Source: Aestuariimicrobium ganziense
GTDB taxonomy: Bacteria > Actinomycetota > Actinomycetes > Propionibacteriales > Propionibacteriaceae
Assembly (NCBI RefSeq): GCF_015352975.1
Contig: NZ_JACYIZ010000003.1
Location: forward strand, 1 to 64,000
DNA: 64,000 nt
Reading direction: 5' to 3'
Below, one piece after another: positions 8,586-15,690 of the stretch. The notes under the pieces are model-generated. The model was not told the DNA's origin. It did no database searches and saw nothing but the letters and a program-made list of their open reading frames with translations. A program made the position numbers and the translations under genes. Each line of letters starts with the position of its first letter. Within the stretch, counting starts at the first letter, position 1.

Positions 8586-9072
8586 ACGAACGCAAGGCCC
8601 CCGAGGTGCAGGTCTTCAGCATCTACATCCAGGCGAGCGCCGAGAAGGTGTTCGACGCCATCACCACCCCCGAGTTCTCCGACCGCTACGGCTACGGCGG
8701 TGCGGTCACCTATGACCTCGTGCCCGGCGGTGAGTACCGCAGCGACACCACCGAGGAGATGCGCGAGATGGGCATGGGTGACGTCGCTGTCACCGGCCAG
8801 GTGATCGAGGTCGATCGTCCGCACCGCCTCGTCCACACCTGGGTGGCGGCGTGGACCAACGAACCCACCACGCTCACCTGGGAACTCACCGAGTTCAACG
8901 GTCCGCTCACCCGCGTGGTGCTCACCCACGATTGCACTGGCGCCCCAACTCGGCGCTCAGCGTCGAGGGCATGGGCGATGCCGACCAGGGTGGCGGCGGC
9001 TGGCCGTGGGTGCTGTCGAGCCTCAAGACGCTGCTCGAGACCGACCAGGCGATGGTCGGCGCCGGCAGCTGA
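8582..9072 (+). pseudogene. SRPBCC (AHSA1-type) protein with a frameshift
   Basis: The reading frame from 8582 encodes an AHSA1-like SRPBCC start (FSIYIQASAEKVFDAITTPE, then VPGGEYRSD) up to VVLTHDCTGAP at about 8945. Then it leaves the family pattern, while the frame ending at 9072 continues it (NSALSVEGMGDADQGGGGWP and LKTLLETDQAM). A single-base indel near GGCGCCCCAACTC at 8938-8950 explains this. The pair ArsR plus SRPBCC is common; such proteins bind small hydrophobic ligands. Either the gene is broken or the base call is wrong. If corrected it would be about 163 residues. Confidence 0.7.
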
Positions 9073-9092
9073 GCCGGGTTCGACCCCACACG

Positions 9093-9130
9093 TTCCAGGG
9101 TCTGTCGCGTCATCGCGGCAGACCCTGGAA
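9093..9130. terminator. Bidirectional hairpin terminator
   Basis: TTCCAGGGTCTG (9093-9104) pairs perfectly with CAGACCCTGGAA (9119-9130), and the loop holds a further CGCG/CGCG pairing around TCAT. It sits between two convergent genes, the SRPBCC gene and the YciE-like gene. There is no long T tract. Confidence 0.75.
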
Positions 9131-9148
9131 CTGTGTTGTCGGTGAGCG

Positions 9149-9658
9149 TCAGCTGCGCTTCTTGACCTCGGCGGCCTTGGCATTGGCCTCGATGTCGGCC
9201 AGCTTGGTGAGGGCCTCGTCGGTGGCGACCTCCTGCTCGAGGGTCTCGGTGAGCAGGTCGTAGCCGTCGTTGATGCCCAGCATCTTGGCCCAGCGCCGCA
9301 GGGTGCCGTAGCGGGTGATCTCGTAGTGCTCGACCGCCTGGGCCGACGAGATCAGACCGGCGTCGAGCGCGGTGGTGCCCTCGTAGTCCTCGATCAGGCC
9401 GTCGCCCTCCTTGATGATGCCGTCGATGGCATCGCACTTCTTCGACATCGGCTTGCGGTCGATCAGTCCGAAGACCTTGTCGAGCCGGGTGACCTGGCCC
9501 TCGGTCTCCTTCAGGTGCTTGCGGAACGCCGCCTTCAGCTCATCGGACGAGGCCGCCTGCTCGAGCTTGGGCAGGGTCTTGAGGATGTTGCGTTCTGCGT
9601 AGTAGATGTCGCGCAGGGTGTCGTGGAACAGGTGTTCGAGTCCCTTGTCGTCAGCCAT
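9149..9658 (-). CDS. YciE/DUF892-like ferritin-like protein
   Basis: This 169-residue protein matches the YciE/DUF892 family, a ferritin-like helical bundle linked to stress responses. It opens with LEHLFHDTLRDIYYAERNIL and has the family features HLKETEGQVTRLDKVF and QAVEHYEITRYGTLRRWAKM, with Glu and His residues suited to a di-iron site. The C-terminus is short and Lys-rich. ATG 9658 is preceded by GAAGGAGC. It is monocistronic, ending at a bidirectional hairpin. Its exact cellular role is not known; a protective role in oxidative or osmotic stress is a family-level guess. Confidence 0.85.
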   Translation of the reverse strand: MADDKGLEHLFHDTLRDIYYAERNILKTLPKLEQAASSDELKAAFRKHLKETEGQVTRLDKVFGLIDRKPMSKKCDAIDGIIKEGDGLIEDYEGTTALDAGLISSAQAVEHYEITRYGTLRRWAKMLGINDGYDLLTETLEQEVATDEALTKLADIEANAKAAEVKKRS

Positions 9659-9816
9659 GGATGCTCCTTCGTGCACCGGGGGTGGGTAGCTGCCACGCTA
9701 GGACGACCCGGCCCGCGCCACGGTCGTCTCGAGGTCGACACACCCCGAAGGTTGGCCCGTCGACCAGCGCAGGGCACCCCCACGGGTGGACCTCGCGACC
9801 ACGGCGGCCGGCCACC

Positions 9817-9830
9817 TAGACTGGCCCACG
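9817..9830 (+). promoter_or_regulatory. Likely leaderless promoter -10 box of the NirK-like gene
   Basis: TAGACT at 9817-9822 lies eight bases before ATG 9831 and there is no Shine-Dalgarno between them. The same arrangement recurs at other genes in the window. No clear -35 was found. Confidence 0.45.
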
Positions 9831-12470
9831 ATGACCCTCACCCCAGGACCAGCCGCACCCACCGGTCAACCCGGCGCCGCGGTCCAGGACCGCTCGGCGT
9901 GGCACCGCCGTGCCTCACGCCCGGTCGTGGTCTGGATGGCTGCCCTGGTGGTGGCAGCCCTGGTCAGTCTGGTCGTCGACCTGCGCTGGCTGCTGGTGCA
10001 CATGGCCACCCTCGGTGTGGTCACCAACTCGATCCTGATCTGGGGCCAGCACTTCACTGAGGCCCTGCTCAAGGTGCCGCTGGACGCCTCGTCGCGTACC
10101 TGGCAGGTGCGCCGGATCGCGCTGCTCAACGCGGGTGTGGTGGCCACCATGGTCGGCATGGTCGGCGGCTGGCCATGGCTGACCATGGTCGGGGCGACCG
10201 GCGTCGCCGCAGCGTTGGTCTGGTACGCGGTCGACATCGTCCGCCAGTTGCGCCGCGCCCTGCCCAGCCGGTTCCGGGTGGTGGTGAAGTTCTACGCGGT
10301 GGCCGCGCTGCTGCTGGTGGTCGGCGCAGGGCTCGGGGCCACGATGGCCTTCCCGGTCGGCGACCCCTGGGCGGGACGACTGCTGCTGGCCCACCTGGCC
10401 GCGAACCTGCTCGGGTTCGTCGGGCTGACCGCGGTGGCCACCCTGATCACGCTGTGGCCGACGGTTCTTCGCACCCAGATGGTGCCCGGCCAGGACAGGG
10501 CCGGGCAGCGCAGCCTCGTCCTGCTGCTGGCTGGGGTGCTGGTGACCGTGGCCGGCGCCCTGATCGGTCTGCGACCGCTGGCAGCCGCAGGTCTGGCGAT
10601 CCACCTGCTCGGACTGGTGGTGATCGCCGTCCCGCTGGTGGCCTGCGCGGTCCGCAAACCTCCGCGCGACCTGCCCGGCTACGGGCTTGCTGCGGCGTTC
10701 GGCTGGCTGGTCGTGCTGGACGCGCTGGCGATCGCCGTTGTGGCGAGCCGATGGAACAGCCCGCTGCAGACCGTCGAGTTGCAGCCGCTGACGCCTGCCC
10801 TGGTGGTGGGCTTCCTGCTGCAGTTGCTGCTGGCAGCGATGAGCTACCTGATGCCGACCGTGATGGGTGGCGGGCCGGTCGTGGTCCGCGCGTCGAGCGT
10901 GGCGATGCAGCGGTTCGGGGCGCTGCGCACCGTCGTGCTCAACGGGGCGCTGATCGGCTGGCTGGCCAGCACCGACCCGCTGGCGACCACGGTCTCGCAA
11001 GTTCTGGTCGTGCTCGCCCTGGCCGCATCGCTGCCGGCCACGGTGCACATGATCGCCAGCCACGTGCGCACCAGCCGTGCCCTGGCCGCACGCGACGGCA
11101 CGGACGAGCGCCGGCCGGCCGTCGAGCGCGAACCGGTCACCGAGACCCCGGTTGCCGACCTGGGACGACGCGACCTGCTCGAGGCCGCCGCCGGGATCGC
11201 ACTGGCGGCCACGGCGGTGGTGGCGCCACCCCTGCTGGGTTCTCGTCCGAGCGTGGCCGCCAGCGGACGAACCGTCGCCGTCGAGGTCGCCGCCCGCGGC
11301 ATGCGCTACCACCCCGACCAGGTGGTGGTCTCCCCCGGCGACCGGATCGCCTTCACCCTGCGCAACGACGACGCCGAGGTGCACGACCTCGTGCTCGGCT
11401 CATTGACCACCGGACGACTGGCCCCCGGTGCCACCGGCAGCTTCACCACCGACCCGATCAGCGCGCCGACCGTGGCCTGGTGCTCGGTGGGCCAGCACCG
11501 GGCGATGGGCATGGAGTTGCAGATCGTCACCGACGAGTCCTCGTCCCACCGCGACAGTGGCAGCGGTACGTCGTCCGACCTCGAGCGGGTCACCGCCGAC
11601 CTCACCCAACCACCGGGACTCGACTTCGCCACCCGCGACGCCCGGCTGCCCCAACTACCGGGCACCCGCACGCACGACCTCACCCTGACCGTCACCGAAC
11701 CTGCGCTCGAGGTGGCGCCCGGGGTGACGATGGCGGCGATGGTCTACAACGACCAGGTGATGGGGCCGCTGATCCGGGTGCGGCGCGGCGACCGGGTGCA
11801 GGTGGTGCTCGACAACCAGGGCTCGATGGGCCACTCCATCGACTTCCACGCCGGCGACGTCTCACCCGACGAGGTGATGCGCACGATCAACCCCGGCGAG
11901 AAGCTCGACTACCGCTTCGAGGTGCGCAGGGCCGGCATCTGGCTCTACCACTGCTCGACCGCCCCGATGAGTGCGCACCTGTCCGCCGGCATGTACGGGG
12001 CGCTGGTCGCGGTGCCCGAAGGCGTGGGTCCGGCCGATGTCGAGTACGTGCTGGTGCAGTCGGAGTTGCACCTGGCACCGGGCACCTCACCGCACCCGGT
12101 GAGCCTGCCCAAGATCGTGGACGAGCAGCCCGACTTCGTGGTGTTCAACGGCCACGCCAACCAGTACGTGCACGCGCCGTTGACTGCGCGGGTCGGGCAG
12201 CGGGTACGGATCTGGCTGTTGGCTGCCGGTCCGAGCCGGGGCATCAGCTTCCACGTGGTCGGCAGCCAGTTCGACACGGTCTGGAAGGAGGGGGCCCACC
12301 TGCTGGACGACGCCGAGGCCACCGGCACCGGAGCGCAGGCGCTGCAGTTGGGACCGGCCCAGGGCGGGTTCGTCGAGATGGTCTTCCGCGAGCCCGGCCG
12401 CTACACCTTCGTCAACCACTCCTTCGTCGACGCCGAGCGCGGCGCGCGCGGGTTCATCGACGTGACCTGA
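9831..12470 (+). CDS. Membrane-anchored multicopper protein: polytopic domain + cupredoxin + NirK-like nitrite reductase
   Basis: This 879-residue protein has three parts. Residues about 30-430 are a polytopic membrane domain of some ten helices (HMATLGVVTNSILIWGQHF near 60). A Tat-like or anchor segment follows (GRRDLLEAAAGIALAATAVV, about 444-465). Residues about 484-566 are a cupredoxin with a type-1 copper pattern (VHDLVL, WCSVGQHRAMGM). Residues about 600-879 resemble copper nitrite reductase: HSIDFHAGD supplies two His and the catalytic-type Asp, WLYHCSTAPMSAHLSAGM supplies His, Cys, His and Met, and ISFHVVG gives the later His. It could reduce nitrite to nitric oxide outside the membrane with electrons passed from the cupredoxin. 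ATG 9831 is preferred over 9786. Substrate is inferred. Confidence 0.82.
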   Translation: MTLTPGPAAPTGQPGAAVQDRSAWHRRASRPVVVWMAALVVAALVSLVVDLRWLLVHMATLGVVTNSILIWGQHFTEALLKVPLDASSRTWQVRRIALLNAGVVATMVGMVGGWPWLTMVGATGVAAALVWYAVDIVRQLRRALPSRFRVVVKFYAVAALLLVVGAGLGATMAFPVGDPWAGRLLLAHLAANLLGFVGLTAVATLITLWPTVLRTQMVPGQDRAGQRSLVLLLAGVLVTVAGALIGLRPLAAAGLAIHLLGLVVIAVPLVACAVRKPPRDLPGYGLAAAFGWLVVLDALAIAVVASRWNSPLQTVELQPLTPALVVGFLLQLLLAAMSYLMPTVMGGGPVVVRASSVAMQRFGALRTVVLNGALIGWLASTDPLATTVSQVLVVLALAASLPATVHMIASHVRTSRALAARDGTDERRPAVEREPVTETPVADLGRRDLLEAAAGIALAATAVVAPPLLGSRPSVAASGRTVAVEVAARGMRYHPDQVVVSPGDRIAFTLRNDDAEVHDLVLGSLTTGRLAPGATGSFTTDPISAPTVAWCSVGQHRAMGMELQIVTDESSSHRDSGSGTSSDLERVTADLTQPPGLDFATRDARLPQLPGTRTHDLTLTVTEPALEVAPGVTMAAMVYNDQVMGPLIRVRRGDRVQVVLDNQGSMGHSIDFHAGDVSPDEVMRTINPGEKLDYRFEVRRAGIWLYHCSTAPMSAHLSAGMYGALVAVPEGVGPADVEYVLVQSELHLAPGTSPHPVSLPKIVDEQPDFVVFNGHANQYVHAPLTARVGQRVRIWLLAAGPSRGISFHVVGSQFDTVWKEGAHLLDDAEATGTGAQALQLGPAQGGFVEMVFREPGRYTFVNHSFVDAERGARGFIDVT

Positions 12471-12515
12471 GTGGGATGAGCGCTGGTCCGCCGGTCGCGG
12501 GCGCACGTGCCGGAC

Positions 12516-12866
12516 TCAGGCGAAGGCGAACAACGACGAGGCGACCATCGCCACCAGGATCGCACCGGTGGCCAGCAGTGCCACCACCATCGACCGGCGC
12601 CGCACCGCCACACCGACCAGCACCGGCGCCAGCAGCAGCACCAGCGACAGCAGACCCAGCACGAGCGCCGACGCCGGGTCGGCATCGACGCCCTGCAGGC
12701 CCCAGAACGTCATGGTCGACTCGATCGCGAGGTCGACCGCCGGCACACAGGTCAACAGCAGCGCACCCAGACCGGCCATCCAGGGACCCCGCTCGGGCAG
12801 TGCCTCGAGCCGGTCAGCGTGGTCGACACTGTGGTGGGCGACAGAATGGCTGGCGACAGTGGTCAT
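12516..12866 (-). CDS. Small three-helix membrane protein, function unknown
   Basis: This 116-residue protein has a His-rich start (ASHSVAHHSVDHADR) and three hydrophobic helices, near residues 30-48, 66-86 and 91-114. I do not recognise the family. It converges with the NirK-like gene, with 45 bp between the two stops, so a shared promoter is excluded, but a link to copper or nitrogen-oxide metabolism is possible because of the His-rich N-terminus; this is speculation. Translation is consistent over the full length, which supports a real gene. Confidence 0.55.
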   Translation of the reverse strand: MTTVASHSVAHHSVDHADRLEALPERGPWMAGLGALLLTCVPAVDLAIESTMTFWGLQGVDADPASALVLGLLSLVLLLAPVLVGVAVRRRSMVVALLATGAILVAMVASSLFAFA

Positions 12867-12990
12867 GAGCCCATCCGATCAGCCGACCGGGACCCGGCAC
12901 CAGTGCGTGAAGCCCTGACCAGACCCCGGTACGACCATGAGTGGACCCACGTTGCACCTGGCTCGTCCCGGGCATCGACCTTGGTCGAAC

Positions 12991-15690
12991 TCAGGCAGCT
13001 GTGGCGAGTGCCTTGCGGTACTGCTTGACGCTCAACTGCCGGGCTCGTCCGAAGGCCAGCACGCTGGCGACCAGAGCGGCCACGAACCAGGCCATCAGCA
13101 CGGTCACCCCCGACACCGGTGAGGTGTCGACCACCACGGCTCGCAGCGCGTCCAGCGCCGGCTTCAGCGGACCCATCGCGTGCACCGTCTCGAACAGCCC
13201 CGGCACGGCAGCCGTCGTCCCGACCGCGACCGCGGCAGCGGCCCAGACCACGGCGAGCAGTCGTCCCGCACCGGGCAGCCAGGCAGCCAGGGCATGGTTG
13301 ACGGTCACGAACGCCAGCGTGATGACCACCATCACCGCGAACAGCGCGAACCCGGTGCCCACCGAGACGTCCATCGCCAGTCCGCCGATCAGGGTGAGCA
13401 GGGCCGCCCAGACGGTCGCCAGCCCGAACGAGGGCAACAGCGTGCGGGCTGCCAGCTGCCAGGTCGGGGCACTCGAACCGAGCACCTCGCGCGGCACCGG
13501 TCGCACCACCAGGTGCAGCGCCATCGCACCGAGCCAGCTGCCCAGCACCATGACCAGCAGCGCCAACGGCACCATCGCCGAGCCGATCACACCCTTCTCG
13601 GGTGCCTGCACCGGCTTGGCGACCACCTGGCTGAGCTTCTGCCGCTCGGACGAGGAGTAGCTCGGCACCTTGTCAGCGCCCTCCTCTATGCCCTTGGCGA
13701 AGGCTTGCGTTCCCTCGGCGAGCTTGCTCGCCCCGGTGGAGAGTTGGCTGATGCCCTGCACCAGCGCGGGCGACTCGTCCGCGATCCGGATCATGCCGTC
13801 GGCGAGCTCGACCCCACCCATGGCGTAGGTCTTGGTGCCCTGGGCGAACTGGGTCACCCCGGTGGCGTACTGGTTGACGCCGGCGGCGTAACTGCTGACA
13901 CCGCTGGTGTACTGCGACACCCCGCTGGCCAGCTCCGACGCTCCGGTCGAGGCCTGGTTGAGGCCTTGGGCCAGCTCGGTCGCGCCGGTCGCGAGCTTGG
14001 TTCCGCCCGCAAGCAGTGGCGTCGACCTGGTGGTCAGCGTCTGCGAGCCGGTGGCCAGCTTCTGCACGCCCGCGGCCAGCTGCTCCTGCTGGGCCTTCAG
14101 CTCGGCAGGCAGCTCGGTCTGCAACTGTCCGACGCCAGCGTCGAGCTGGGTGGCGCCGGTGGCGACCTGGTCGGCCGCTGCAGAGAGCCGGGTGACCCCG
14201 GTGCCCCACTGCTGGGCCCCGGTCGCCCACTCCTGCGTGCTGGACGACAGCCGCTGGGCGCCGGTGGCGAGCCCACCAGCGGCGTTGATCAGCGACTTCG
14301 ACGGGTCACCTGCGCCGGTCAGGCCCTGCTCGGCGGCACCCAACCCGGCCTTCCAGCCGTGGCTGGCGCCACCGTTGAAGCCCTGGACGTAGACGGCGCG
14401 CAGCTGGGTGCACAACTCCGCCGGCTGCCCCTGCGCCAGGCAGCCCTGCTCGACCTCGTTGGCGCCGGGCACCGGCGACAGCGGCGGCGGCGAGCCCTGC
14501 GCGAGTCGGCCCAAGGTTGCCTGGTAGGTCTGCAGCCCGGTCTGCAGCGCGGTCGCTCCCTGCGAGAGGCCGGTCACACCGGTCGCGATGCCGTTGGCAC
14601 CGTTGGCCAGGCTGGTGGCCCCGGCGGTGCTCGACTTGATGCCGTTGGCGACACCGGTGCTGCCGGTGGCCACGCCGGACGACCCGGTCTTCAGCTGGGC
14701 CAGCTGGGTCTCGAGTTCGGTGAGGTCGCTGCCGGCCTGCACCTGGGTGTTGAGCGTCTGGATGCCGCTGTTGAGGCCGCTGAGTCCACCGATCACCTGG
14801 GCGGTGCCGTCGGTGTACTCCTTGACTCCACTGGCCAGCTCGGACGCGCCAGTGGCCAACTGCTGCTGCCCACTGGCGAGCTGGTTGGCCCCGGTGGCCA
14901 GACCGACCCCGCCGGCGGCCAGCTGGGTGCCGCCCGAGGTGAGCTCGGCCTCGCTGCCGATCAGCGCGTCAGCGCCCTCGAGCAGCTGCGGCGTGCCCTG
15001 CTTGAACTGCGCCGCTCCCGCACCGAGCGCCTTGAGGCCCTGTCCGAGTTCGGCGGTGCCCTCGCTAGCGGTGCCGGCTCCGGTGGCGAGCTCCGAGGCG
15101 CCGCTGGCCAACTGGTTGGCAGCGGTCGCCAGCGTGGTGAACTGCTCGCCCGACTGGTTGAAGCCGATGTAGACGTTCTCGAGGTAGGTCTGGGTCAGCA
15201 TGCCACTCAGTTCCTGGGTGGCGAGCTGGGCGATCTGGCGGGCCAGGGCCGCGTCGGCGACAGCAGCCGACGGACTGGTCTGCACCTGGATGGTGGCCTG
15301 CTCGGCCTGGTCGGCAGCGCCGCCGTAGCTGGTGGCGGCCTTGGAGAAGTTCTTGGGGATGGTGACCACGGCCGCGTACTCACCGGACTCCAGGCCCTTG
15401 GCCCCGCCGGGAGCGTCGGTGAGCACCCAGGAGATGTTGTCGTCCTCGCGCTCGGCGAGCGCGACCGCGAGCTGCCGTCCCATCGGCACGGCCTGGCCGT
15501 TGACGGTGACCATCTCGTCCTGGTTGACGATGGCGGCCTGCACCTTGCCCATTCGCGAGCCCTGGCCCCAACTGCCGGCCAGGAAGGCCCCGGCGATCAG
15601 CAGCGGCACGAGCAGCAGCCCGATGGCCACCCAGGGATTGCGCAGGCTCGCACGGCGAAGCGTGGCGTTCTGCTGGCTTCGAGGCGTCAT
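12991..15690 (-). CDS. YhgE/Pip family membrane protein with a long repeat domain
   Basis: This 899-residue protein has one N-terminal helix (IGLLLVPLLIAGAFLAG), a long extracytoplasmic part and about six C-terminal helices of ABC-2 permease type (from 13,590 down to 13,050). Between about residues 180 and 670 it is built of repeated seven-residue units of the form LASGASE/LATGANQ, likely an elongated coil. The family includes phage infection protein Pip and YhgE, and members sit beside MMPL exporters. The start ATG 15690 has GGAAGGAAC upstream and overlaps the MMPL stop (ATGA), so the two are translated together. It probably forms a surface-spanning partner of the MMPL exporter. What is carried is unknown. 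Confidence 0.85.
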   Translation of the reverse strand: MTPRSQQNATLRRASLRNPWVAIGLLLVPLLIAGAFLAGSWGQGSRMGKVQAAIVNQDEMVTVNGQAVPMGRQLAVALAEREDDNISWVLTDAPGGAKGLESGEYAAVVTIPKNFSKAATSYGGAADQAEQATIQVQTSPSAAVADAALARQIAQLATQELSGMLTQTYLENVYIGFNQSGEQFTTLATAANQLASGASELATGAGTASEGTAELGQGLKALGAGAAQFKQGTPQLLEGADALIGSEAELTSGGTQLAAGGVGLATGANQLASGQQQLATGASELASGVKEYTDGTAQVIGGLSGLNSGIQTLNTQVQAGSDLTELETQLAQLKTGSSGVATGSTGVANGIKSSTAGATSLANGANGIATGVTGLSQGATALQTGLQTYQATLGRLAQGSPPPLSPVPGANEVEQGCLAQGQPAELCTQLRAVYVQGFNGGASHGWKAGLGAAEQGLTGAGDPSKSLINAAGGLATGAQRLSSSTQEWATGAQQWGTGVTRLSAAADQVATGATQLDAGVGQLQTELPAELKAQQEQLAAGVQKLATGSQTLTTRSTPLLAGGTKLATGATELAQGLNQASTGASELASGVSQYTSGVSSYAAGVNQYATGVTQFAQGTKTYAMGGVELADGMIRIADESPALVQGISQLSTGASKLAEGTQAFAKGIEEGADKVPSYSSSERQKLSQVVAKPVQAPEKGVIGSAMVPLALLVMVLGSWLGAMALHLVVRPVPREVLGSSAPTWQLAARTLLPSFGLATVWAALLTLIGGLAMDVSVGTGFALFAVMVVITLAFVTVNHALAAWLPGAGRLLAVVWAAAAVAVGTTAAVPGLFETVHAMGPLKPALDALRAVVVDTSPVSGVTVLMAWFVAALVASVLAFGRARQLSVKQYRKALATAA

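Noticed and set aside
10175..12868. A long plus-strand frame of nearly 900 codons over the NirK-like gene
   Set aside because: Arg/Gly/Pro-rich translation with no family features; it is a GC-driven shadow of the real gene in another frame.
13800..15150. Repeated DNA that might suggest a CRISPR or satellite array
   Set aside because: The repetition is at protein level (LASGASE-type units) with variable codons and no spacers.
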